From the NCBI GenBank assembly GCA_922989275.2, contig OV277863.1, positions 47,784,999 to 47,848,998 on the forward strand: DNA of 64,000 bases. Reading direction: 5' to 3'. A program made the position numbers and the translations under genes. Below the pieces are notes generated by a model that did not search any database, was not told the origin of the DNA, and was given only the letters and a program-made list of their open reading frames with translations. Positions 32,518-42,484 of this stretch are shown in pieces; position 1 is the stretch's first letter, and each line of letters starts with the position of its first letter. Source of the DNA: Gari tellinella (Eukaryota; Mollusca; Bivalvia; Cardiida; Psammobiidae).

Positions 32518-32636
32518 TACAGTTGACATTCTATAACTCAAGCTTCTTAAGTCAAACTTAAGCCATGTTTTAACTTTGAAATAAGGGTAATTAAGTTAGA
32601 CTCAAGCTAGTTTGTATTACCAAGGTCTGGCAGTAT
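32518..32636. mobile_element. Family F MITE, decayed
   Basis: TACAGTTGACATTCTATAACTC-like left end, CATGTTTTAACTTTGAAATA stem arm, right end degraded at GGTCTGGCAGTA. Confidence 0.5.
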
Positions 32637-32655
32637 GCATGATCTGACTTCATAG

Positions 32656-33630
32656 GCCTATATCACAGGGACCCGACACGATTGACTTTTGAGAGAAAAA
32701 ATTGTCATAAGGTATATATAGAGACAAGGGGTACAACTGATCGTCAGTATATTCTCACCCTACCTCGACAAAGTCGGGCATATCATGAATAATACTTGAT
32801 GAAACTGCACCCTTTTTGCATTTCTGTCTAGCTAATATAATACCCTTCCATAAAAACATAACATAAAGTCAACTGTCAGCATGCATTTTCAGCAGTAACT
32901 GCGTCTACTCCCTAAAATCACCGATTTTTAGAAAACGGGACAGGTGTTCGTTCACAGCCGACACGGCATTGACCACTACTGTACGCTTGTGAAGGCCGTT
33001 ATATCGCGCATGACAGTCATACAGTTCCATATATATAATACGTTTTTGACACCGATCAAAGTTGATTTATTCTCAAGTCATTGCCGTACCAACAACAAAT
33101 TTGCATGTTTACATTACAGGGACCCGACACGATTGACTTTTGAGAGAAAAAATTGTCAAAATGTATATATAGTCTACATGTATATATTTACCTTCTGACA
33201 TTTTTTTCTCTCAAAAATCAATCATGTCGAGTCCCTGTGGTCAAAAATGTATATATATAGAACTGTATGACTGTCATGCTCGATATTACCGCCTAAACAA
33301 GCATAAAGTAGTGGTCAATGCCGTGTCGGCTGTGAACGAACACCTGTCCCGTTTTCCGAAAATCGGTGATTTCAGGGAGAAGACGCAGTTACTGTTGAAA
33401 ATACATGCTTACAGTTGGATTTATGTTATGTTTTTATTGAAGGGTATTATATTTGCTAGACAGAAATGCAAAAAGTGTGCAATTTCATCAAGTTTTATTC
33501 ATGATATACCCGGTTTTGTCGTGATAGGGCAAGAATATACTGACGATCAGTTGTACCCCTTGTCTCTATATATACCTTCTGACAATTTTTCTCTCAAAAA
33601 TCAATCGTGTCGGACCCCTGTGGCCTATAT
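32656..33630. mobile_element. Foldback element with 8-bp duplication GCCTATAT
   Basis: GCCTATAT at 32656-32663 and 33623-33630. Element 32664-33622 starts CACAGGGACCCGACACGATT and ends in its complement. Left arm about 32664-33049 and right arm about 33238-33622 are inverted copies with roughly 10% difference. A unique spacer (33050-33115) and a smaller hairpin copy lie between. The 149-codon frame on the plus strand is simply the right arm. Confidence 0.85.
33116..33238. mobile_element. Short copy of the same foldback ends, inside the larger one
   Basis: CAGGGACCCGACACGATTGA ... TCAATCATGTCGAGTCCCTG about 123 bp apart; effectively only the terminal repeats. Confidence 0.75.
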
Positions 33631-33873
33631 AAGACATTCACCTTGTCTGCAATCTCCTTTAAAAGAAAAGTAATTAGTCAAATTTGAAGAGAAAAACCCA
33701 AAACTATCAGGGGCTTTATGTCAGATTTTAGTCTAGATGCAAATGTAAAAGATACAAATAAAATTACGCGTCTGAAATTTAAGACAGTTTAGATAAACTT
33801 CTGGATGTCTGAAATAAAACATTTGGGGTATTCATAATTATGCAATTAAATAACTCCCACTCACACAACCTAA
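33631..33873. other. Nothing recognised
   Basis: Short unassigned interval. Confidence 0.3.
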
Positions 33874-34062
33874 CAGTCTCCAGATAAGAGGGGTAAACAT
33901 CAAATTTTCCAACATTTTCTTCATGTCTGCACTGATTACCCTATTGTGTGACCACTCATTGGAATTGTCTCTTCGAGACAATTTTAATGTGTGGTCACAC
34001 CTTAGGGTTTGAGCAAACATAAAGATTTTAGTTTTTAAGATTCCCCCCTTTTCTGGAGCCCA
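33874..34062. mobile_element. Family C MITE, diverged
   Basis: CAGTCTCCAGATAAGAGG to CCTTTTCTGGAGCCCA; centre CCACTCATTGGAATTGTCTC / GAGACAATTTTAATGTGTGG. Confidence 0.75.
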
Positions 34063-34448
34063 GGGGGTTAAAAGGGATAAAATGTGGCTCCAGTTGCCAG
34101 AAGTCATTTGAACAAACATCACAGAGTAATGGTGTTGGAAGACACTAATGTGAAAATGCACTGTAGTAATGCCTAGAACTGTAGAGGAAAGGGTAACGAC
34201 CTTCAGATGCAGCAAGATTGGACATTAACCATATTCGGCATGTCTAGTCGAACAAGTATTTATTATAAACGATTCCTTTCCCTGAGACATAATTGTGACA
34301 CTTTATCCAATGTCATAATTGTGTTAAGTAATTATCTAAAGAAGAATGGAGATGAAATGGTTTAACCCCTAGAACATGATAACATCCAGTGCAAACAGGG
34401 CAGACAAAAAGATCAGAGCCCTCTGTAGTACTTTCCTGTCCACTCCAA

Positions 34449-34747
34449 TGTAGCATTTCATAGAGAATCTTATCTTAACTTAACTATTTATTGCAACTCC
34501 TGGACTTATGCCAATATCTTAGTTAAGTTAAGAGCGTTTCATAGACCTCATTTAACTCTCTCTTAACCGCAAAACTTACGTACGACACTGCAGCCAGAGT
34601 TAAGAGTGGTCTGAGGCTGTAGTAAAGTTACTACAAATTGCACCGTTTTCGCAGCAAAGATCAGGCTTAAGATTCTTTATGAAATGGTACTATCGTAAAA
34701 ATGGCGGCCTAAGTGAGGATTTAGTTATGCTTTATGAAACGGGCCCC
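34449..34747. mobile_element. MITE with GGGCCCC-type right end
   Basis: GCATTTCATAGAGAATCTTA at the left faces TAAGATTCTTTATGAAATGG; right end TATGAAACGGGCCCCTG resembles family E ends. Repeated CTTAACT/AGTTAAG motifs inside. Confidence 0.5.
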
Positions 34748-35345
34748 TGATCCCTTTGAAAGATTTTTATTAAATTTGGTCAAATTTTCACCTCATTGAA
34801 TCGCCTGCAATATGACTGAAATACTGTTAATGCATGCAGATTCAATTCAAGGTCAAGGACACAATTGAAGGTTATGGGATAGAGCCTTGAATTAATAGTC
34901 TGCTCCATATCTTTTTACCCCTTGAAGGATCTTCATCAAACTTTGGTCAAATGTTTGTCTCTGAGTGAGATGATAATGCAGAACACAAGACTCAACCATG
35001 AAGATTGAAGGTCAAGGTCATGATTGAAGGTCACTTGATTGAGTATTGAATATCATGTCTCCTTTTCCCCCCAGGAAAGATTTAAACTTTAGCCATATAT
35101 TCGCCTTAAATGAGATCATCAGATCCCACGACTCAACATGCTGTCCGACCGTCAAGATCACAAATAAAGTCACACTTGTCAACCTCAAATACTTCCTAGC
35201 TGTCACAGCTCCTTTAAGCTTGGAAGGATTTTCATTAAAATGTAGTTAAATGTCCACCTCAGTGAGACATTGCAATATGTTTGTTTCAACCACTCAAGGT
35301 AAAGGTCACAGTGTAAGGTCAACAGTATGTATTTGAATTGCTTAC
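34748..35345 (+). repeat. Degenerate direct repeats (AGGTCAAGGTCA type)
   Basis: Three or four diverged units containing 'gaaggatcttcatcaaa...tcaaatgtt..cctc.gtgaga...caatatg' and AAGGTCAAGGTCA. This looks like the interior monomer of a large mollusc repeat. It lies just upstream of the Ig exon. Confidence 0.5.
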
Positions 35346-35639
35346 TCAATAGCTTTACCCCATAAGTATATAAAACAGTATATCAGTCATGATAGGACAA
35401 CGGAAGTTTGATTATAATGAGGTGTTGTTTAGATCTGCAAAGAATTCTGCCTGCAACATGTTTTAAACCCAGGACCTCATAATCTAAATTCTGGAGCAAT
35501 AACAACTTGACCACATGGTCGCTTGTACAACCAAAGGTCCCACCACTCTGAGAAAATTATCTAAACTGTCTAATATCATTCTGCGGCAGGGATATAGATA
35601 TCTATTAAGATTGTATCATCTGTTTTCTTCTATTTTCAG

Positions 35640-35969
35640 GCATCTTGTGTATCCAAGCCTCCAAGTCAGCCAGTCTTGGGGGACAGCAAATCTTAGACTG
35701 CTTCCTCCAGTTCCCCAACAATACACCTGTCACCTACTTCATCGAATGGAACAAGAACGGTTTAGACGAACCGGTGTTAACGCGGCTAGGTACTTACCCG
35801 GCAGTGATTCATCCAGATTATGAAGGTCGTTTACGTCTTGTGAATGAAATATCATTAGAAATTAGTCATATACATGAGTATGACCAAGGGTGGTATGAGT
35901 GTAAAGTGATATTTGTGGATGGAATAGTCAATGAAGATAATGGCACATGGATTCATCTTAACGTAAACA
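35640..35969 (+). CDS. tutl: Internal exon: first Ig domain of a Turtle/IGSF9-like adhesion protein
   Basis: Family role: Turtle/IGSF9 proteins are single-pass neuronal membrane proteins (five Ig, two FnIII) in axon and dendrite patterning and synapse adhesion. Seen: acceptor TTCTATTTTCAG ends at 35639, donor GTGAGT begins at 35970; 330 bp, phase 1 at both ends, open throughout. Counting Leu 35645-35647 as 1: Cys19, Trp35 (YFIEW) and Cys86 (DQGWYEC) are the canonical Ig-fold residues. The stretches GTYPAVIHPDYEGR, DQGWYECKV and NGTWIHLNVN are the hallmark of Turtle/IGSF9 Ig1. Sequons at Asn25 and in DNGTW. Signal-peptide and Ig2 exons were not found, so introns on both sides are long. The stop after the donor confirms the exon end. 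Borderless/Dasm1 paralogues are the main alternative. Confidence 0.87.
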
Positions 35970-36014
35970 GTGAGTAACAAATAATTGTACCGTCAAACTT
36001 GCCTTTACCTTTTT

Positions 36015-36211
36015 CAGGGCTCCGGATAAGAGTGAGTCAACTGAATAAATCCAACATGTTCTCACTTCTTTCAGCACCAAATCCAAATCCTATGGTGTTA
36101 CTACTCATTAGAATTGTCTCGAAGAGACGACTCTAATGAGTAGTAACACCATTGGTTTAAATGTATAAATAAAGATTTTTTTTTTAAATACTCCCCTTAT
36201 CTGGGGCTCTG
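36015..36211. mobile_element. Family C MITE
   Basis: CAGGGCTCCGGATAAGAG to CCTTATCTGGGGCTCTG, in the intron 46 bp after the Ig exon donor. Stem nearly perfect, ACTCATTAGAATTGTCTC with complement. Confidence 0.8.
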
Positions 36212-36247
36212 CAATTTTGTTGGTAGCTGTAAATCCATTCTGTGTTT

Positions 36248-36350
36248 TAAAGCAGGTTACTCCTTAAAGCAACATAAAAGCAAAGTAGAAAGCTCCTATA
36301 TGAGCTTTCTGGTTTACTTTTAACTAGTTTTAAGCTGTAACATGTATTGA
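36248..36350. mobile_element. Family A2 hairpin
   Basis: AAAGCAGGTTACTCCTTAAA...GAAAGCTCCTATATGAGCTT...; outer ends absent. Confidence 0.5.
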
Positions 36351-36564
36351 AAACCATACAGGAATATTTAGTTGTGTTTTGTGTAGGAGCTCATGTAGAA
36401 GCTCCTAAAGAAGCAAAGATCTAGATCAAAATTAACACATTATTTTAAAATCTGGCTGTAGATACTGGACAATATGCTGCTATTTTACCTAAAGACTAAC
36501 AATGCATCTTTTAAATATTCTAAATATACTCTTTTGTCCTGTAATGCAGATATATTAACGTATA
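36351..36564. other. Nothing recognised
   Basis: Intron-like, AT-rich. Confidence 0.3.
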
Positions 36565-37018
36565 TACAGTAAAACCTCACTATGACAACCACAAAAAAGG
36601 AAATTAATTTAATGATTTTAGACAGAAAGGGGACAGCTTAAAGCAAAATGAAGTAAAGCAGAAAGCTCCTAGAGGAGCTTTCTGCTTATTTCATCTTGCT
36701 TTCAGCAGCCACCTGCCATAACTCCTTGAACATTAGTCCCGCATATAGGCGTCCTTTTCAAACAGTGTACATGAGAATAGTACACTTGTCCTATGCAAAC
36801 AGTGAAGACCCAGATCAGAGGGCTCCAAAAGGAGCCCTCTGATCAGGGTCTTCACTGTTTGTCACAATACCAAACATTGACAAAAACAGCCCTTAAAAGT
36901 CAGAAATGGACTAGACTAAAATGGAAACTGGAATTGTCCATTTAAAGTTTCAGGGAGGAAAGGGTTAAACACAGACAATTTCACCTGAATTAGTGGCTGT
37001 GATAGAGAGGTTAATTTT
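36565..37018. mobile_element. Family A2 (TA) element hosting a B MITE
   Basis: TACAGTAAAACCTCACTATG at the left; hairpin 36632-36702 with GAAAGCTCCTAGAGGAGCTT; right part 'gtggctgtgatagagaggtt'. B is inserted after GCCACCTGCC. Confidence 0.75.
36718..36968. mobile_element. Family B MITE nested in A2
   Basis: Left ATAACTCCTTGAACATTAGT (TTAA changed to ATAA), right GGGAGGAAAGGGTTAA. Hairpin GGGCTCC-AAAA-GGAGCCC, near-perfect. Confidence 0.85.
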
Positions 37019-37219
37019 ACATGTTTAATGAATTATTTTTCTTGCAGTAATATTTTTTTTATATCATTATTCATAATTTATGTTGTGATAGAATATTTTA
37101 GTTTAACTAGCAGAGGGTATAGAAACTTGTACAAGTACATATGAATAACAGTTCAAAGCAGAGCACTCAAGTGTGTTCATTAAAGTTTCCTTTAATGTTG
37201 CCACTCAAAAGAAGGCTTG

Positions 37220-37421
37220 CTTTTACAGGGCCCCAGATAAGAGGGAGTAAATTGAACAAATCCACCATCTTCTTGCTCATTTTAGCACCAAATCCTATGG
37301 TGTTACTACTCATTAGAATCGTCTCGAAGAGACGATTCTAATGAGTACAGTGACAACATAGGGTTTAATGCAGAAATAAAGATTTTAGTTTTTTAAATAC
37401 TTATCTGGAGCCCTGCTTTTA
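37220..37421. mobile_element. Family C MITE with 6-bp duplication CTTTTA
   Basis: Element 37226-37415; CTTTTA at 37220-37225 and 37416-37421. Central tip ATCGTCTCGAAGAGACGAT is perfect. Confidence 0.9.
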
Positions 37422-37422
37422 A

Positions 37423-37545
37423 TGTTACTCTTTGCATACTAGTTGCTGATAATGTCCTACAGTGATTACCTTTGCAAACAATTTGGATCAAGATGAGACG
37501 CTGCCTAATGCAGTGTCTCACCGGGATCCAAAATGTTTGCAAAAT
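37423..37545. mobile_element. Family D, truncated right
   Basis: ACTCTTTGCATACTAGTTGC left; hairpin 37472-37535 (GATGAGACGCTGCC / GCAGTGTCTCACC). Right arm beyond the stem is lost. Confidence 0.6.
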
Positions 37546-37589
37546 ATGGTTCCGCTGCTAGGTTCTTTAGAGATAAAACTGTACTCTCT

Positions 37590-37802
37590 ATATTGTGAAC
37601 TCTATCATCTGAACTAGTACATTGGCAATAATTGAAATGAGTTAAGTTTTCCCAAGGAAATAAAGCAGAATTATGTCAGAAGTATCCTGTAAGTAAACTG
37701 TGCAGACCCTGATCAGACAGCTCCTTGAGGAAGGAGCTGTCTGATCTGGGTCTACACTGTTTTCAAAAGCATTAACACACTCTAATAGCACTGTAAGGGT
37801 TA
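37590..37802. mobile_element. Family B2 MITE
   Basis: Outer 'gaactctatcatctgaactagtacattggc', right TAAGGGTTAGG. Hairpin 37693-37763: GATCAGACAGCTCCTTGAGG with AAGGAGCTGTCTGATC; the tip holds a short extra repeat. Confidence 0.65.
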
Positions 37803-38027
37803 GGATAATTCAATAGGAGAACTATAGACATCTTATTTCAGTCATAATCAGACAGATTCTAAGTAGGTCTGATCAGGAGGATATTTGAAATTAAATTCCT
37901 ACAATGCTATAATATTGTCTGTGTGGAAAAAATCCCTGTCTGCCATGCACAAAAAATTAATTTCAGAATTCTGTCTTTTGAATTGAAGATTATTCCGATA
38001 TACCTCCGAGAGTGTCAAATAGTCTTG
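37803..38027. other. Nothing recognised
   Basis: Unassigned, includes a GATCAGACAGATT... scrap near 37850. Confidence 0.3.
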
Positions 38028-38290
38028 TACAGTCATACAGTTGGGCCACGATATCTCAAGCTTTACTTGCTTGTATTTGGTTTGTTGAATTTTGATATTT
38101 CCTTCTTGCTTTACTTCAACTCGATCACCCTTGTTTCAAAGTTAAAACATGACATAGGCACAATCACTGTAGGTATAGAGTACCCATTTTAGGAGTCCTC
38201 AAACTTAAAACGAATTTCGTCTAATTCTAATTTCTATTAGCATTCTTAAGTTGAGTCGAAGCATCCAAAACACTAAATATATTGTCTGCA
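38028..38290. mobile_element. Family F MITE, decayed
   Basis: TACAGTCATACAGTTGGGCC..GATATCTCAAG left; TTTCAAAGTTAAAACATGAC arm at about 38133; right side 'cttaagttgagtcgaagcatcc'. Confidence 0.5.
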
Positions 38291-38563
38291 ACAAGACTAT
38301 TATCCTTTGAATATTTCAAGTCGATATGATCAAATGGACAAACATTTTGGTCCCTTATCTGATTCTTATTTACTGAGTTCTTTTTGCAACTATCAATGGT
38401 TCAAGTCACCCTGACCAATTTAAATGTCCAGGAAATATTGCAGACAGACCTCGAGAGTATAAACTGAAGACTTTTCTGCCTCAGAGTGTGCTCGCTAGTG
38501 TGATCAATGAAGGAAGCCCCTTAAGACAATGCTGATGTACACATTTCTATCAATATGTCTTCT
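38291..38563. other. Nothing recognised
   Basis: No gene or repeat call. Confidence 0.3.
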
Positions 38564-38780
38564 TTAACCCTTAATTAGCATGCAAGCAGTGAAACCATGA
38601 TAACCTTTCCAAATAGTTCGGATCCTGATGAGATGCCGCGTAACGTGGCATCTCACCAGGATCCAAACTGTTTGACACTCTGACCCTGTTTTGAATAGAG
38701 ATTTAGAAAATTAAAGCTTGAGAACAGTGACAATAATCTTTTTAGAAGAAAAAATTACCCAGTTTGCAAATAGTTTTTAA
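38564..38780. mobile_element. Family D MITE
   Basis: TTAACCCTTAATTAGCATGC left; right CAGTTTGCAAATAGTTTTTAA (decayed). Hairpin 38615-38672: GATGAGATGCCGCG / CGTGGCATCTCACC. Confidence 0.75.
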
Positions 38781-39089
38781 AAAAACCAAGTCAAGCTTCT
38801 GAGACTATGGAGCGTATTTCCCAGATTAAAGGGAGTGTTTGAAGTTTTAGAATCTTGAAACTGGAAAGTTTAGAAGTATCTCAGTACAAATTGAGTTGTT
38901 TAGGTTTAGACTTTTCTTGAAATGTGAACTTTAGCATCCCTGTCAAAGTATTCCATTATGTAAACAATATCTATCCACACTTTCAATTATGTGTGATTCT
39001 GATTAGAACCTGCAGTTTGAAATTGTCAAAAAAAACAAGGCAAGTGCATTTAGATAGACATTTTCTCTTTATAGCTTGAAGTAAAAATT
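38781..39089. other. Nothing recognised
   Basis: Unassigned AT-rich DNA. Confidence 0.3.
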
Positions 39090-39279
39090 CGGTAAAACCT
39101 CTCTAATAGGATCATTAAATTGTGTTAATTATTAGATGTTTAAGGCAGGTTTCTTAATAAAGCAAAGTGAAAGTAGAATCAGAAAGTTCTGTTATAATTC
39201 CACTTTGCTTTAAGATGTCACCTGTCTTTCATACTATCAATTAGCCTTCTTTGTAGTGATCATGATAGAGGGTTTTCAA
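39090..39279. mobile_element. Family A2 MITE, decayed
   Basis: GGTAAAACCTCTCTAATAGG left, 'caattagccttctttgtagtgatcatgatagaggg' right; stem arms AAAGCAAAGTG / CACTTTGCTTT with a damaged tip. Confidence 0.6.
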
Positions 39280-39284
39280 GGGTC

Positions 39285-39458
39285 CAGATATTAGGGGAGC
39301 ATTTTAAAATCTAAAATCTTTATTTTTGCATTAAACCCTATGGTGTCACTGTTCATTAATATCACCTCTTCAACAGGATTCTAATGAGTAGAAACACCAT
39401 AGGATTTGGTTTTGACATAAGTGAGAAAATGATTGATATGTTCAGTATACTGCCCTGG
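39285..39458. mobile_element. Family C MITE, decayed
   Basis: CAAGGGTCCAGATATTAGGG left, right end degraded near TACTGCCCTGG; central stem broken (ATCACCTCTTCAACAGG). Confidence 0.6.
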
Positions 39459-39627
39459 GTATGTCACTGGACAGGTTTTGTTTCATCTTGCTGTACATTT
39501 GGATGAGTGAATATTGAAATTTAATAACATCTGATTTCAAAAGAACAATCCATAGCAATTAAGATAGGAAGATTCTGTAGATTTTATCAGAAAGATACGT
39601 ATTGGATATCTTGACAGGAGAAACATA

Positions 39628-39812
39628 AAGACTAGTGACAAACAGTTTGAACTCAGATCAGATGCCGCGTTACGCGGCGTCTGATCTGTTTTCAAACTGT
39701 TTGCAAATGTACTCTAAAGGTATTAATTTTCCCTCCCTATAACAACTCCCTCTGAACAACACACACAATCATTGCCTCTTATTGGGTGTTGTTTTAGAGA
39801 GGGAGCACTGTA
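39628..39812. mobile_element. Family M MITE, left end lost, D-type hairpin
   Basis: Hairpin 39639-39706 GATCAGATGCCGCG / CGCGGCGTCTGATC, then 'ttttccctccctataacaactccctctgaacaac' and GAGAGGGAGCACTG with TA at 39811-39812. Confidence 0.65.
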
Positions 39813-39949
39813 GTACAATGTCATCAGCATCCATTCTGTCATATACAATTTATGTAAGAAAAAGAAATTGCCTATAATATCAATGTGTTGAAATAGCTTA
39901 CCTTGCATATTTTAATGCAGGACTAAATAGTGTATAAAGCAAATCTTGT
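39813..39949. other. Nothing recognised
   Basis: Short unassigned interval. Confidence 0.3.
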
Positions 39950-40245
39950 TTCCAGCAGCTTTTCTTCTTTACGTCTCCACCAAACCCTATGTTATGAATA
40001 CTTATTAGAATCATCACAGAGTGACCATTCTAATGTAGTAGTCACATCATAGGGTTTGGTGGAGGAGCAAAGATTCTAATGAGTTGTCACAACATAGGAT
40101 TTTGTGGAGGCATATAAGAATCATAGTAATTGAAACACATACTCACCTTATTATTAGCTCTTTTTACGTACCCCGCATCTTCTTATTGTTGAGGAGTGAC
40201 AATTCTAATGAGTAGTCACATCATTTAACTTTTACATGTAGAAGA
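39950..40245. mobile_element. C-related elements (CACCAAACCCTAT variant)
   Basis: TCTCCACCAAACCCTATGTT faces CATAGGGTTTGGTGGAGGAG around a decayed stem, followed by two further partial arms ('aatgagttgtcacaacatagg', 'caattctaatgagtagtcacatc'). Confidence 0.55.
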
Positions 40246-40267
40246 TTTTAGGATTTAGAATTACGGA

Positions 40268-40471
40268 TCCTCCAGAGCTCCAGATAAGGGAAGTATTTCA
40301 AAAACTAAAATCTTTATTTCTGCTTTAAACCCTATGGTGTCACTACTCATTAGAATCGTCTCGAAGAGACGATTCTAATGAGTAGTAACACCATAGGATT
40401 TGATGCTAAAATAAGTGAGAAAATGTTGGATTTGTGCAATTTACTCCCTCTTATCTGGAGCCCTGATCCTC
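40268..40471. mobile_element. Family C MITE with 6-bp duplication ATCCTC
   Basis: Element 40274-40465, CAGAGCTCCAGATAAGGG to TTATCTGGAGCCCTG; ATCCTC at 40268-40273 and 40466-40471. Central stem perfect. Confidence 0.9.
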
Positions 40472-41008
40472 GTGTGACATTTTGATGATTGATTTGTGTG
40501 TTTACTGCTCAATGCTTTGACTTCTGTCTCCTATATATGTACAGATACAATAGGCCAGATATTGGTGGCTGTTATAATGGTACTGTGCAGTCTTGCTTCT
40601 AGGACCACACTAATTAAGAATTTGTTCTTGGTTTCTTAGTAAGGTGACTGCTTAAAGCAAGATGAAAGTAAAACAGAAATCTCCCACAGGAACTTTCTGC
40701 TTTACTTTTATCTTGCTCTAAGCTGCCATCTCTGTTAACACCTTCAGTAAGTCTTCATTTGGGTGAATTTTACTGTTTTACCAATTATATTTTTGCAAAA
40801 GGAAACTTGTACATGGCTCCACATTCTGAGTAAAACGTCCTCACAGGAATTTTGTTGGAATTAATTTGTGATTGTGTTTTCATTCTGTCAAAGGATAAAG
40901 AAATTAGCTATATAGAAGTTTAAAGTTCTTGTATTGTATGGCCTGTATTGGACACCTTGTCTCCACTTGTTTAAGACCGAAAATAAGTGAATGCAATAAA
41001 TTCTTCTC
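40472..41008. other. A2 hairpin in otherwise blank DNA
   Basis: 40640-40738 is an A2 stem (GTGACTGCTTAAAGCAAGAT, tip CTCCCACAGGAA). Nothing else recognised. Confidence 0.45.
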
Positions 41009-41537
41009 CTAATGGCCACATTTCACTAGGCTACGACAGGCGGCGTCGGTGTCGGTTAGCCACCATCCAACAGCATCCGACAGGAACGTAGATTGACCGA
41101 ATATCAACCAAACACTGGCCGAAGGGTGACGTCGAGAAACCCCAACTGACGCAGAGTGACCGAGAGAACATTTTCTGACCCCGGCAAATTTTGAGCATGC
41201 ATAAAAATCGGCTGCGACAGGCCAAGATAGCATTTTGACCGAGTACTAACCCTCATCAACCGAACTGCATCGCAAGGTGACGTAAGTCTAACCGAATAGC
41301 AACCCCCATCGACCTAACACAAACCCTGAGAAACCCTGCCTGTCCGAGTGTTTTATCAGACTCGGTCAACAGTGCGCTTCTCTGCGTAGGTGTTACGTCA
41401 CAGTCGGTCGCTTTGCGTCGACATTCGGTCACATTCAGTTAGACATGGGTCGCCATTCGGTCATGCTGCGTCAGCCTGCGCCAGTGTTACGTCAATATTC
41501 GGTCAGCTTGGGTTGTAGTTTGGTCAATGTCGGTTGC

Positions 41538-41770
41538 TATAAATACGGGTGCGCCACACACGGTTGGTTAGTGATACATTTGTTTTCCACAGCATCATGC
41601 CACCAAAGAAACCAAGAAAAACGTTGACCATAAGGTTGTGGTACTGGCCAGCTGAGACTCGCTCATCTTATATTAACCAGGTCCTCACCCAGAACCGCTT
41701 CTTGCTATATCTTCTTCGGGCCCATCGCCTCCTTCTTTCCTGCAGGACCTCGGCATGGACACGAATGTAG
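41538..41770 (+). pseudogene. 5' stub of a transposon gene (TATAAATA, then MPPKKPRK...)
   Basis: TATAAATA at 41538-41545, ATG at 41597 in good context encoding the basic start MPPKKPRKTL. From about 41650 on the frame is antisense to the HARBI1-like stub, so only the first 15 or so codons are original. In Harbinger elements the second gene encodes a Myb/SANT-like DNA-binding protein; that identity is inferred only. Confidence 0.35.
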
Positions 41771-41826
41771 GCATGATGCTGAACAATCAGATCAGCATGG
41801 AAAAGTCCTAGTACTTGCTCCTCCAT
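41668..41826 (-). pseudogene. HARBI1-like nuclease N-terminal stub
   Basis: Reading leftward from the ATG at 41826-41824: begins MEEQ, and ends with the basic block RRRRWARRRYSKKRFWVRTW followed by Leu-Ile-stop. An Arg run then (F/W)WVRPW is typical of the N-terminus of Harbinger nucleases. The DDE catalytic domain is absent because of the internal deletion at about 41668, so no activity is possible. Confidence 0.5.
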
Positions 41827-42269
41827 ACTGTCCCTGGACTGGACTGGACTAGATTGGACCACCCCAGGCCTGAAATCACACTATTTTTAAATCAACGAAG
41901 ATCGCACCCATTAACATGTCTGACCCTCTGTGACCCTCCATGGCGTAACATCGACGCAACTGCGTCGCACACTAACCCACATCGACGTATGTCTGTCCTA
42001 TGTGCATCCCAGTGCATCGCAACCCTGACACTCAACATCGCACCATCAACGCAGCTATTGCCGCACACCGACCGACACCGGCCCATTTTGACCGAATACT
42101 GACGTAACTCTGACCGATATGAATCGTGGATGTGACATTTGTGTTCGAAAATGTTCGAAAATGCTCGAAGAGTTTTGCGACAGCCCAAAATTTACTGACC
42201 GACCCTGATTGACACTGACGCAGCGCAAGTGAAATGGGGGCATTAGTAACCATTAGCATATGTTGAGGC

Positions 42270-42422
42270 TTTTTTTAAAAGACCAAGATCAGACAAATCC
42301 TGGAGCTGTCTGATCAGGGTTTGCACTGTTTGCAATAATTTTATATATTTTCTTGGGATCATTGTAAACTTGTCATTGTTTAGAAAGTGGATTGGTCTGT
42401 TTGGAGTGTCAAGGTAAGGGTT
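42270..42422. mobile_element. Family B2 right part
   Basis: GATCAGACAAATCCTGGAGC / TGTCTGATCAGGGT hairpin with a shortened arm, right end GTCAAGGTAAGGGTTAA. Confidence 0.55.
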
Positions 42423-42484
42423 AAAATAAACTATATAATATATTTCTTCTTTATAAAAATAATAAAAAAACTAAAACAAAAACA

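Larger units (their letters stand above)
41009..42246. mobile_element. PIF/Harbinger-like transposon, internally deleted
   Basis: Clearly GC-richer than its surroundings. Ends pair imperfectly: CTAATGGCCACATTTCACT at the left, AGTGAAATGGGGGCATTAG-like at the right. GACCGA or TCGGTC recurs about a dozen times in both sub-terminal regions, as expected of transposase binding sites. It contains a TATA plus ATG in plus orientation and an Arg-rich HARBI1-like N-terminus in minus orientation that now overlap. The middle of a two-gene (Myb-like and nuclease) element has therefore probably been lost. Assignment rests mainly on the RRFWVR-type motif. Confidence 0.55.

Noticed and set aside
33224..33673. 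149-codon open frame, the longest in the window
   Set aside because: It is the right arm of the foldback element at 32656-33630, read in sense; no protein domain.
35515..35823. 102-codon frame overlapping the Ig exon
   Set aside because: Starts upstream of the splice acceptor and is out of frame with the clear Ig1 product.
41892..42188. 98-codon minus-strand frame in the GC-rich island
   Set aside because: GC-rich DNA has few stops; content is repeated GACCGA-type motifs. Only the Arg-rich stub at 41668-41826 resembles a known protein.
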